Shown: positions 52,352 to 63,260, counted from the first letter of the stretch. The stretch: DNA of 64,000 nucleotides from Antitrichia curtipendula (GCA_951230915.1 OX579638.1:9442696-9506695); one strand, 5' to 3'. Notes: generated from the sequence alone by a model not told the origin. Made by a program: numbers and translations.

Positions 52352-53248
52352 CACTATAAGAAAACGGCCATAAACGTGACTACAAAACATGACTATGCTA
52401 ATTTTGCGACTTCAGCTTCAGTTCACCTCCCTAATTGCACCAATAGGTTGAGATTCAGAGTGTTGGAGTCATTCTACAGTTGTGATTGTGATTGCCGGAT
52501 GAATAGTGAACGCGTTGTACACTTCATCCACAGCGTTCCATTTACAAGGGCGACGATGCAGTGATGTAGCGAAACGGAATGCAGCTGCAGAAGGTAAAGT
52601 CACGGTTGATTCGTGCGGTTCCAATTTTTGTGTCTGTAGCTAACTTCGGCTTGACTGCAAAATGACTACAGTGCCGGGAGGAGTCACTCAATTGGCGGAT
52701 TTTTTTACTAATGGAAAAAGAAAAAAAATGGATCCTCATGGTACAAGAAAGATAGGGTGAGGATAGTTTCGGGTATGTCACTACAGTATGGCTGCAGTAT
52801 GACTGGCATGGATTTTCTAACAAAATACATAGAGAAGCATGCAAAAGGGGCATCTTTTGGAATACTGGGGTTGGGAAACTTAGTAGTGTGAGCGGAAAAT
52901 AGAGAGCAAAGAGCGGAGAGCGGAGTTTGGAGAGCGGAGAATTCAAATTTTGATAATCAATTTCGACATAAATAGTACCTATTACCGTGGAATTTGGAGT
53001 TATTTTAAGCCAAATTTGTTTAAAATGTACCCCAATTCTATGAAGTTTCAAAAAATATTTGCCGAGATTTTGGGAAAGGTGCCCCAATGCCGTGGATTTT
53101 CAAAAATTATTTGCCGAGATTTTGTTTGAAATGTACCCTAATTCTGTGGAATTCTTACATCTAATTAAATCTAGCTATAAGTAAAATCTAAAGGCGTTGA
53201 ACACTGAATTTCTAATGAAGGACTTTGTAGAATTATTTTTCTATAGTG
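52352..53248. mobile_element. Non-autonomous CACTA element, 897 bp
   Basis: It starts CACTATAAGAAAACGG and ends ATTTTTCTATAGTG, and is flanked by TAA on both sides (52349-52351 and 53249-53251), the 3-bp duplication expected for this superfamily. Internal short repeats include 'agagcggag' (about 52905-52940) and two copies of 'atttgccgagattttg' (53059 and 53111). The 181-codon minus-strand frame inside has no transposase motif and I treat it as chance. It ends about 170 bp from the 3' end of the ParB-methyltransferase pseudogene. Confidence 0.85.
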
Positions 53249-53743
53249 TAAGGATGCAATTAGGGCTGACGTCATCAAAACAAGTTTACAATCAAAATTC
53301 CAAGATAAAGTACAAGAAGACTTGCAAGGATACACATAAATAAAACCAAATCCCAACTCATATAAAATCCAAATCAAAACAAAGGAGCTCAGGTCACTAA
53401 ATCCAGAAGGCCTCATCAACGGCTAGAACTACCACTATCATCCCCTTGCTTAACCTCTAGATCTATGTATTCCAAGACACGCTTATTGAAACTGCGTGCA
53501 CGAGTAGGGGGTGGTGATGGTGCCCCTGCAAACTGATGCGCAATCCCACTAGCATATGGAGGGAGCTCGAATGCTTTAGGAGGACTTGCAAACATGTCCG
53601 CAGTGAGGACACGAATTGGACTCTCCCTTGGAACTCTGAATAGTCAAGAAAAGTAAATAAATAAGTAGAAAGAAGAAATAAGGAACAGAAAAGAAGAAAC
53701 TACAAACAAACAAACAAAGAAGAACTCAAACAACAAACTTACG

Positions 53744-54732
53744 CACAGAGCAAATTGAAGTTGCACTTCGCCATCATCTGAGGAGGCGGAGCAAAAACAG
53801 ACCCTCGCGGTTGGGCAACCTGATGGGAAGTAGTCTCTGGGTCAGGGTCTTGCATGGGCAGGAGGAGGGCGTCAAAAATGTCGAAATCCGCCTCGAGAGC
53901 CACAATATGGCGCTGAAGTGCGCGGCACGCTTTTATAGAAGCACCTAAAACATTTAGAACCACATTGTGAGAAGTTGTAACACAAATAATTTAAAGTAGT
54001 GGAAAGAGGAAGACTAAAAATAAAAGAAATTGAAAACAAACCTAGACCGCATTGCCAATCCATCACGATGTCGTCCTTGTCGATGAGGGCGGAAAAAAGG
54101 ATGGAATAAAACTCGTGACGTTTCTCTAGAGCACCTCTCCAAGGCACGCCATCCTCCCTCATAGCCTGATTTTTTTCATCCGTAAAACTGTTGAGCCAAC
54201 CATCCCTCTGGAGGTTGTAACCCATCTTATCAAAAGCTGTGCTCCGAACCTTAAGAACAGAGTTTACCCGAACTAACACTTTGATGAAAAACTTGCGAGT
54301 CTGAAAAAATGAACATGAATGTGTTAGTATCAATGAATCGACAAAATGCAACAAAATTTGACTTAAAGTAGAGGGAGAAAAACGTACCACTCCCGTAGGA
54401 ACCATGGGTGACTGAAGGTTGAGGTCGTTCATGCCAAACCAATCTTCAGCCACGTAGAAGTTCATAGTGTGTGCCCAATTGTGGATATCCCTCGATACAT
54501 CGGGATCAGCGGCATGAGTGAAGACGAGGATGCCATCGTCATGGAGGTTGGCATCTGCAAAGGCAAACAGAACCTCAAAGTATGAAGTAGACCGCCTGTT
54601 CCAAGTTGGAATATCATTGGAGCAGGTAGAGATCCATGGCACACGCAGGTTTTCGGGCACATCTACAAAGAGCAGATCGATGCCCGTGTGAACCTTCTCC
54701 TTGGCATTGGATCGAGTACGACCCGCTCCAAC
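53744..54732 (-). other. Permuted amino-methyltransferase region of the fusion gene
   Basis: The exon 54732-54388 gives LLFVDVPEN (position of catalytic motif IV) followed by a beta-strand segment DDGILVFTHAAD. The next exons give ALEKRHEFYSILFSALI, then DIVMDWQCGLGAS (SAM-binding motif I, D-x-x-C-G-x-G, split by an intron at 54042/53944) and ACRALQRHIVALEAD. Motif IV before motif I is the beta-class order of N4/N6 DNA methyltransferases. The expected (D/N/S)PP(Y/F/W) is DVPE here, so catalysis is doubtful even without the stops. Confidence 0.65.
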
Positions 54733-56837
54733 CTACACAAAGAAATTGTTGTGAGAACTTGAAGAAGTAAGAGAAATTGAATCCTAGAAATAAGAATGAA
54801 TGCAATAGAAAGAGAAATTGTATTCAAACCTTAGTTAGGAACTCTTGAATGCGAGTGTAGGCTGAATGGCGAGTCCTGGTCTTCATAAGGTGTTCAATGA
54901 CCTCTACCATGTCCACATTCTCAATAAGGGTGAGCGTGGATGGCTTCTCCGAAGAAGTAGCTGAAGTATCTGGTGCAATCGCCTTCCGCTTTCGCGGCTC
55001 AGAGGAAATGGTGATATTGCTTTGAGAAGGAGCGGGTGGCGGGTCGACATGAGCAAAAGAGGGAGCGGGGGCCGGGTCCTCAAGAGCAAAGGAGGGAGCG
55101 ACAGAGGGACTTCCAACAACTGCAGTATGGGGAGCAGAGGAAGGAGGTGTTGAAGTCTTGGAACCAGAGCGAAGGGACATACATGGTTGAGAAGGCTGGG
55201 TAACTAAGCCTGTGCCAACCAACTTGCCCTTTTTGCCCTTGGGCACGTGTATTGGCTTGGCCACCTTCTCCTTCCCTTTATCCGTTGTCTCGGTTTGTAG
55301 AGGCTCCAAGTCAGAAGTATGACCAAGCACCGGAGCTATAGCAGTCAACGAGGAGTGAAGTGCCACCTCAGAGACGGGGATGAAACCCCTGGAACAATCG
55401 ATGTACCAACAACAAGCCTTGAGGTGGGGATCTGGGTACTTTGCAAATTGTATCTCCGTATACATGAATTGGGTAGACTCCGAATTCACCTAGTCCTCCA
55501 AGTAAGGTGGTAGAAATGATGTAGAAATAGCTTGCTTGGGAACAAGTTCTTGGAAGATGTACCTGAAACACAAGGCAAAGGTTAGTAAGTGAAAGATGGA
55601 AGGAGGACGAGAACGGCAAAAAGAATGTGCTTGATGGATTCAAACCTATAAATCACGCGTTGTATAATCTGGCGACCACCAAACTCATTTAGATCAGAGG
55701 CTTTGAAGAATCTCGGATCTGCATTGTCATCAAAGAACTGCTCAAAGGCCGTGTCCAACAGAAAGATCCTCCAACGGTCAACAAATTCCGCAGGCCGTAA
55801 TACACCCGCGGAGACATTCCAATCAATGGATCGAGCAAAGCTCGATTCCATGGAAGCAAACTCCTCCACCACATCATGCTCCAACTGCATTATCACAAGT
55901 AGAAAGTAAGCATCCCAAAGAATGGTACAAAACAAATTTAAGAAGAGGAGAGTAGTTAGAAAATGGACCTGAGCCCAGAAAGACGCTTTGTTCAGCCAAA
56001 CGTCAAGAATCCTCTCCTTAAGAGGCGCTATGGAGGGAAACTTGTTACCGCCACGGACAGTAGGGGAGGAATTCCACCACCGGAGCCAAGAGGTCTTGAA
56101 GCGAGGTTGGACATTTGCTGTGGCAATCTTATGGAGCTTCTCAATTGTCATGTCTGGGATAGGGTTGGTGGAGAAGTGCCGATCAATCTAGAGACAAGAC
56201 CCATGGTTAAAAATATGAAAAAGAATGTTGAAGTAGAATGCGACAAACTTGAACATGAGAGGAGGGAGAAGATAATCTCGTCAAAGAATGCTGGCTCGTG
56301 ATGCGAGTTTGCTACGGCGACGTACTTCTCAAAGCTCTTGGTACGAATAGACTTTCTAGCCTTCTCTTTAGCTAAGGTCATGGCCTTCCAAATACCCACA
56401 GCAGTCCTTTGATTCACTGGTGTTGCATCCTTGTAGACTAAAGCGGCGGTATCAGCAACAGCCGAGATTTCCCTCTGGTGAGTACAAAATAATGTTAGCC
56501 TATGCAAATTGCGAGAGTGACAACCAATAAGAAGAGCGACTAGATTAAGGATTACCTTGTAGAGGAAGGAAACAAAGACGTCCATCGTGAGAGGGTACCA
56601 TGTGGGAACCTTCGACTTGGCGGTGGCACATGCCTGGTAATCGTCCTTGGAAATCAAGTCAACAAAAGCCTACAAGGGCAAGGCACCAAAGGTGCGGATG
56701 CGAAGGAGTTTTGCCGGCACGCTAGACTTCACGTGATCATTCTCAGTTGACCTACACAAAAGATTAGCAAGTGTAAAGCAAAGAAGGTATGAAGGTAACA
56801 AAATCATGAAGAAACCAAAAGAAAAGGCAAAACTTAC

Positions 56838-57412
56838 CAGTTAACATCGTTCATGGCATTCATGAGAACACCACTGTTCTTTCGTGCATCCAAGGCAATG
56901 CAGTGCGGCCAAATATACCAGGACTCCAGCGTAGGATGAAACTTGTTGACATGTCAATACCAAGCTGTGAGACGATGGTTGCCCTCCCAGACGAAGAACA
57001 TCTTGCCAACCATGTGAACAAGGTCATCATCCTGCGCCATGAATGAGTCAAACCGCTCACTAGCAGTCTTCCAGAGTGGGTTCCATCCTGAGACGATATC
57101 CTCAGTGACGTCGAGAACCTCGTCCTTATTGTTGTAGATCGACACATAAAGGACGCGGTCGCCGTCACGGTAGCCAGTGACAAATTCATTCTCCAATCGT
57201 TGGACATCGACCTCGTTAATTGGGCGTACAAGAGGCAAGGCACGCATTCGGCAGAGGAGAATGCAAAGGCGAGACTTATTTGTGGGTCAAACTCAGAGGC
57301 GATTAATAACCACTGTCGAGTGGACCTTTTGCTGCACACGGAGTTCATTTTCTTCTATGTCCGGATCAGCTTGCTCCAACGGTTCGACATAGCGCGGTAG
57401 AGGAGTCGGAGA
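56838..57412 (-). other. ParB-like domain exon of the fusion gene
   Basis: This 575-bp exon encodes, after a short lead, LPLVRPINEVDVQRLENEF, then YVSIYNNKDEVL, then FFVWEGNHRLTAW. The G-N-H-R box preceded by a hydrophobic strand is what ParB/sulfiredoxin-fold nuclease-like domains use for nucleotide binding (G-x-H/R-R). The N-terminal strand-plus-'RP' context fits too. Assignment is from motif memory, not a search. Three TGA codons interrupt it. Confidence 0.5.
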
Positions 57413-57683
57413 CTACAAACAACACAAGATTTAGTATTGAGCATATCAAATACCAAAACAAATTATTATTTGAACATACAATGTTTATAACTGGAATTCT
57501 CCAAATCAATCATCAAATACTCCAAATCAATCATCAAATAGTCCAAATCAATTACCTCTTGCCTCCCAATAGCAATGTCGTTGCTCACTGCTACAAAATT
57601 TGGGACAGGTGGCTCCGGAGCGAAGACAGGCTGAGATGGAACAATCTCCAAGGACTGCAAAAGGTCCATCTCCCCGGACTCCT

Positions 57684-59240
57684 GTCAACAGAATGCATGA
57701 ATTAGAACAAAGATACACAGTAGTAGAGAACCCGGCGGAACCGCGGAGTTAATCAAGAGTGTCTCAAAAAGCCTGAAGATGGAATTGAAGAACAAGTATT
57801 TCACATTAAAATGGCAAAAGCAACTTCCATAAAAGGCGAAACTACATAAAGAAGTCGGAATTTTCCTACATTCATTGTGATCCACCTAGGATTAGTCTCA
57901 AATAGAACAAATAAGCACAAAACTGTTGAAAATAAACAAGAAAAAGCAAGATAGGTCAGCTCGAGGGAACCTCGCGGAAACGCGGGGTTTCTCAAAGAGT
58001 ATTCAAAGTTAAGAATTGAAAAACAAATGAAGAAAAGGCATGGCCTAAAGGAACTCCACGGTTCCGCCGGGTTCCTTCAGTTGATACTGAAACCTAAACC
58101 CTAAACCAATGAAATCCAAAGTGCAAGGAATCCTAAACTATATTTGCAATGCCTGTGGGAAGTAAACGAGGCTGATACTATGCATGGCCAAATTGGGGGA
58201 ACCTCGCGGATCCGCGAGGTTCCCCAGTTGATGCCTCAACCAACTATGCATATGATTGAACACATGAAACCGTGACTGCAAAGAATTTTAAAACTGCTCG
58301 CAATTCCAAAACTCTACATTGCGGCCCCTCAAAAGTTGCAATGCGGCGCCTGTGAGCACCAAACCGTGGCGCCTAAAATCACCTCACGGTCGACATTGAG
58401 AGCGGCCGACAATGTGCACAGCTGACTTGGGAGAACCCCGCGGTTCCGCGGGGTTCCTCAAGGTGGTGCGTCAACCTTGACATGAAACCCTAACAATAAG
58501 TTTTGACTTTGCGCTTGTATCAAACCCTAAACTTAAGGGAAGGCGGCTCAAAAAACACCCGCATGCAAGCTGAACTTGAATCGCAAAGCACAAATTCACA
58601 AAGCAAAGAAGCTCCAACTAACCTCTATAGCTGCAAGGAAAGCATCGCCGCTTGATTCCACAACAACGCCATTCTTCTCCACGTCGCTCGCCATTGTTCT
58701 CTGTCGATCAGAAATGCCCTTCGCGGACACTTGTCTCCCTTCTTCTACATCGTCATCGTTCTCTTCTTCTCCTTGCCGTCCGTCTACTTCATCCATTTCC
58801 TCATCCTCTATCTACATCCCCCCACCAAAATACAGCAATTTTCCCTTAAATCCTGAATCCAAAACTTACTATATTTAATAAATTTTTCTTTGCCCCGGGG
58901 AGACGTCGAGACAGTAAAGGAAAAGTTTACCAAAACTAAAGGAAATCCGGGTTGACACGTCATAAGTGTATGCCACTTAGGATAGACACCGTGGCAAAGG
59001 GGTAAAAAATTTATTCATCCTAGATTCACCCTATTGTATTGTGATAGGGGTCCGTCACGACACAACATGTTGTGACCTCACGGCATCGTCTCGTTGTCAC
59101 AAACTCATAATAGCCACCCCTTCTCTAGCCCCACGTTTGCAAGCACAAGCTCAAATGGACAAGAATTTCACTTTTTGAAATAAAATTGAAGAAGGAGGAC
59201 CAGCAGAGAGAACCCGGCAAAACCGCCGGGTTCCCCCACC
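57684..59240. repeat. Cluster of six GC-rich palindromes
   Basis: Palindromes at about 57729-57750, 57965-57993, 58049-58076, 58196-58225, 58431-58459 and 59208-59236 share the half-site GGGAACC(C/T)CGCGG and its reverse complement around 0-4 central bases. The copy at 58196-58225 is a perfect 30-bp palindrome centred on GGATCC. Five lie in the intron between the exons at 58623 and 57681. The sixth lies upstream of the 58796 exon. Nothing similar was seen elsewhere in the window. Confidence 0.85.
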
Positions 59241-60321
59241 TCACCCCTTCGATGCTCTTATAACCCTAATGAACTCTGTACGAGACTAGTGCAAAACTGC
59301 ACAAAGATTTAGACTGCAATCATAGAGCCATGGGCAGCACTGGTGGAGTAGCAAACTGCAGCCGTGAAACGCATGAGGAATAGAAGCCGGCAAGCAATAG
59401 AGGAAACTTGCGCATTCATAGAAATTCAAAAAACCAAGACCATTCGATACTCACTGCAAGTGCATTCAAGAATCTCTCTCCGCTTGCGCCCATTGGCGTC
59501 CCACTTGGATTGTTGTCTCCCTCCATATTCTGTCTCTCACGCTCACATTGCCTCTCTCCAACTTTTTCCAAAGTTGCACCACGCCTCGAGTAGCTTCTGT
59601 GCTCAGTGAGAACAATGGCACGATCGCGTGGCCCTCCAATGTCTTCCTTGGCTTGCAACGTTCCTTGCCCTACTAAGGCCCTGGCCGCGGGCTTACTAGC
59701 TCCTTGCCCACTTTTAATGTATGGTATAAAAATTTTACTTGAATGAGCCACAATTTTGTTTCTTTCTAAATCTTGTCTCGGTGGCGGCTCTTGTTCACTA
59801 AAATCCAATTCACTGGTCCCTTTGTAAATATTCCCACTACCACCGCTACCCTCTTCTCCCTATTCACACATTTGACATGATTACAGAATATAAGTGCTAT
59901 TGACTACAATTTGAATCAGAAAAATCAATAATGCCATTGGCTCATATAACAAATGAGTTTAACTTACCGTATTGACAGAGTCCTCTCTTTCTTCTTCATT
60001 TGAATCAGTCTGATTCAAATTCGTATGATGGTCACTCTTGGCCATTGCTCGTGAATTTGTGTACTCCACTTCTTCTTCAATTGGCAGAAGGTTAAGAACT
60101 CGAATCTTACACCCTGCCCTCCAAGAACCACCTACTTCCCCTTCATCTAGATCGCTTAAGTCTGAAGGTGTCCCTCGTCCTTCTATGCTCAGGAACTCCT
60201 TCTTCTTCAACTCGTTTCGCCTCTTCTGCTTTGAGTTGGTAAAAGTCGTGCCGCCCCTTCTTTTCTTGCGCTTCTGCGCTGGATCAACCGTAGAGACTGT
60301 ACACTGGCTTGGTTCCTTCAT

Positions 60322-60865
60322 GTGTGCGTCTTGCGAATCCTACAATGCCCCCAGACCACCACTGCACTCTCACGACATCAAATGCCCCTCACAGAAGATG
60401 ATCCTTCACTAAACTTTTTTTGTCTACATAATGCTACTGCATGCGGTTTAGGGTTTCACGGTGTCTAACAGCCGTACGTTACAATATCACCGTTAAGATG
60501 ATATTAATCCGATTATAAAGTAGGCTATAATTAAAGGGTGTCCTCTAAATAACAATTGGCGTCTGCAAGATTCTCTTCTAGATTGACAAGGCTCTTGATT
60601 ACTCTGTTCCACTCTTAATATGGCAACTATTCCAATTGTAGGACATGATTGCATGTCATTATTTATTTGTTGCCTCCGTTCTAATTCAAAAAACTAGTGC
60701 GCATCAATTCTACCTGACTATTACGGTTGCCTGGCAGCTAGATGATGCCAACGGCTTTACTAATGATTGCGCTATCTAGAATACTTCTAATTTCTTCTAA
60801 TTCTTTCTCAGAATTGTAATTATTATGGGATCTATTAGTAGTCAGTGATCCATTATTCATAGATA
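60322..60865. promoter_or_regulatory. Putative bidirectional promoter region
   Basis: A 544-bp gap separates the minus-strand start at 60321 from the plus-strand ATG at 60866 (or 719 bp from the ATG at 61040). Composition is AT-rich, with no clear TATA box at the expected places. The divergent arrangement suggests shared control, as in many two-gene transposons. This is inference. Confidence 0.3.
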
Positions 60866-61999
60866 ATGCAGAATGCTTCAACTCCGAGTTCCTCTTATGT
60901 ACTACCTTTCTTTGCAAATCTTGAACTACCTCCTCTATGTCCAGATCATCAAATTCGCCTTTTGTCCATTTTCTTTCTTCTGCTCCTTGATTGCATAGCC
61001 CTTTGTATTCTACACTTTAGCTTTTCCTTCTCTTTGTTGATGGCTTCATCCTCCACTGTCCCTGCAATAGCTGAGATGGCTGAGCTTCGTGCGCATGGCC
61101 TTGAGGTCTCCATTCTTGTTCCTGTAGCCGAAGATGGATTTGCATCTGTCTCTGTCCTTCACCTTAGCATCAGATTTTTTTTACAAGTAAGTACAATCTG
61201 GGTCGAACGCGAGATTTTTGATCCTGCTACATCTTTGCTTTCTGTAACCATGCGTGAGAATTCTAGGCTTGACAAGAATGGATCAATGGTTTGGGAGCTG
61301 GGCGTTGGCAAATACGGGGTTTATGGACTCACCAATTCTCAAATGGAGGTATTGACTAAAAGCCTTACTCCACTCCGATCCTCTATTTCCATGTTCAACA
61401 CCCCTTCAATAGTGAGAGTTAAAAGTGAGCCTAGTATGCAGCCAATCATTGATCTGTCTGATTCCTCCGATGAAGATGCACTCACTTGCCCTACTCCTCT
61501 TGTGAATCCTACTCGTTTATCAAAGACTTCCACATTTGTCACCCCATCTCTTTCTCGCCCTGAACTTTCAAATCCTCAGGTACGCTCTTCATCCAATCCA
61601 CCCAATTGCATTGTTCAATGTCTACGTAGACTAGGTTCTATGCTTGGTAGTAAAAACATCCTCAAGAAGTTAGATTACGATAGATTGAAAATTGAAGAAG
61701 TCAATTTCATCCCCCCACGGTTTGATGGTACCCAAATGTTTGTCCTCCCCCCGGTTGGAGCCTCATCTTCTCATACCAAAGCCAAATCCATGGAGGGTAT
61801 GGACAAGCGGTACGATGGCCATGTTTGGACCAAAACTCAGACCACCAACACTAGCAACGACCTTGACCTTGCGTTCCGCTCATCAACTTGCCTTGGCCAC
61901 CTTCAGTGCCAGAATCAAAACTGCGATTACCTTCAACGTTGTCAGGTAGAGAGGAGCGCGCTTAGGGAACACACGGGGTGTCTAGCTGCAAGTTGTTGA
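60866..61999 (+). CDS. Hypothetical protein with CxGHLxC zinc-knuckle-like motif, probably 3'-truncated
   Basis: An uninterrupted frame of 377 codons. The better start may be ATG 61040 (MASSSTVPAIAEM), because the first 58 codons are leucine- and phenylalanine-rich like untranslated sequence. Features: KYGVYGLTNSQMEVL, an acidic/Ser stretch IIDLSDSSDEDA (SUMO-interaction-like), a Pro/Ser-rich segment, then CLGHLQCQNQNCDYLQR, which fits a C-x(5)-C-x(4)-C metal site. From memory, this last motif precedes transposase regions in plant transposon proteins. The frame changes character after about 61948, so the rest is probably lost by rearrangement. Divergent from the methyltransferase gene. Confidence 0.5.
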   Translation: MQNASTPSSSYVLPFFANLELPPLCPDHQIRLLSIFFLLLLDCIALCILHFSFSFSLLMASSSTVPAIAEMAELRAHGLEVSILVPVAEDGFASVSVLHLSIRFFLQVSTIWVEREIFDPATSLLSVTMRENSRLDKNGSMVWELGVGKYGVYGLTNSQMEVLTKSLTPLRSSISMFNTPSIVRVKSEPSMQPIIDLSDSSDEDALTCPTPLVNPTRLSKTSTFVTPSLSRPELSNPQVRSSSNPPNCIVQCLRRLGSMLGSKNILKKLDYDRLKIEEVNFIPPRFDGTQMFVLPPVGASSSHTKAKSMEGMDKRYDGHVWTKTQTTNTSNDLDLAFRSSTCLGHLQCQNQNCDYLQRCQVERSALREHTGCLAASC

Positions 62000-62500
62000 A
62001 TGATATGGGTCGGTCTCTTGAAAACTCGAATCTTCACTTGAATCTTCACTTGATCTTCCGTTGGCCTATCCTGTAGTGGCTCTATAGGGCCAAGGGTAAG
62101 GGTGTGTGATAAGAAACAAGTCCTCGGACGGGTAAAACGGGACGGCCAAACCACGAGCTGACCGTCCGAAAGATTGGCTCGTAAATTTCAAACCCACGGT
62201 GACCAGGAAGCGCCTTTCACCAGTGGGAACAACATAAAAGATCGACCATGTGGGTGATCAATCCCACTTCGTCGCCACAAACATAAAACGGGGCTTTATT
62301 GGATACCCACAAGCCCGCAACAGGTTTTACAAAGCAGAAAGGAAATATGCAACTAGCCTCCAAAACCGGCTGGGAATAACATAAAAGACAACGAGCCACA
62401 AGCCACAACACATTGAAGATCCCTTTAAGGATCTTCAAGTCTTCAAAATCTTGAGTCTTGAGTCTTCAAACCTTCCTTCATTCGAATTTGAAGAAATCTG
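61948..62500. other. Unassigned sequence after the ORF break
   Basis: Composition and codon character change near 61948. A segment at 62100-62240 is GC-richer ('cggacgggtaaaacgggacgg', inverted 'accgtccg' nearby at 62160). It could be a boundary of an inserted element, but I found no matching end. Confidence 0.35.
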
Positions 62501-62539
62501 AACTAGTTTCAAAAGAAACTATTTCCCCACACAAGCTGC

Positions 62540-63260
62540 CATCTTCAAACTAGTGCCACATATGATCTACAAGCTTAAATTCTAAGTGTCTTAGCTTTTT
62601 GGAAAGCTAATAACATAATACAACTATCCTATAAATTTCAACTCAAACTAAGTTACTGTCCAAAAGTTATTAGCGAGCAAAGTAGAGGTCCTCTTCTCCC
62701 TTAGCAACCAACTACTGCTTCTTCAAAACTCAATAACTTTTGTTTAACAACTCCAAATCACAAGTGTGATAGCAATTTGGAAAGCCCTCCCTACCATCTA
62801 CAACTTGTGAAAATTTCACTACAATCCAAACTACTGTCCAAAAGTTATGAGGTGTAGGATCTCGGCTTTCTCAATTAAGAAGGCAAGAAACACCTCAAAC
62901 TTTATTACTACTTAACTTTTGCATATTAAGCTCAAATCACACAATTGAACTCATTCTAGAAAGGTGAGCTCATATTCTAACTACTCCCAAAGTTTCAACT
63001 TCAACAAAACAACTGACCCAAAGTTGTGGCCGTCGAAGTCTCGGCCTTCCTCCTCCAAGCTCAATCTTTGCTCCAAGCTTCAGCAGATGATAACTTCTCA
63101 CTCCAAACTCCAAATCACAAGTTTAATAGCTTCTTAGAAAGCTATAAACAAGATCTACAAACCCTCTAAGTTTCAAAATGAACAAGCAAACGACGCAAAA
63201 GTTATGGCTTGATGAAGCCTCTGCCCTCTCAATGGAAGGCCTTGGGTCTTCACAACTTCA
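62540..63260. repeat. Degenerate tandem repeat, unit about 175 bp, about four units
   Basis: Units begin near 62540, 62715, 62890 and 63065. Each contains, in order, an 'aactccaaatcacaagt'-like block, a 'tagcaatttggaaagc'-like block, a 'caaaagttatg'-like block and a 'ctcggccttc'-like block. Divergence between units is high. The frames here are translations of this repeat and I do not accept them. Confidence 0.6.

Larger units (their letters stand above)
53416..60321 (-). pseudogene. ParB-like / beta-order DNA methyltransferase fusion gene, decayed
   Basis: Exons joined by GT-AG introns with consistent phases: 58796(or 58805)-58623, 57681-57556, 57412-56838, 56751-56556, 56474-~56277, 56187-55969, 55884-55646, 55562-54830, 54732-54388, 54300-54042, 53944-53744, 53635-53416 (stop TGA at 53418-53416). 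Exons 60321-59968 and 59859-59455 are phase-compatible and likely the true 5' end. The total would be about 1,420 codons. Order: acidic and basic disordered N-terminus, ParB-like exon, unknown middle, Pro/Ser-rich linker with basic clusters, methyltransferase region. In-frame stops: 57295-57293, 57289-57287, 56956-56954, 56672-56670, 55492-55490. The donor after 56277 reads AT instead of GT. I infer a DNA-binding methyltransferase carried by a mobile element, now dead. Confidence 0.6.

Noticed and set aside
52542..53087. 181-codon minus-strand open frame
   Set aside because: It lies wholly inside the CACTA element at 52352-53248, runs through its internal short repeats and has no transposase or other family motif.
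55963..56301. 112-codon plus-strand frame
   Set aside because: It is the antisense shadow of exons 56187-55969 and neighbours of the methyltransferase gene, whose splice phases are consistent on the minus strand.
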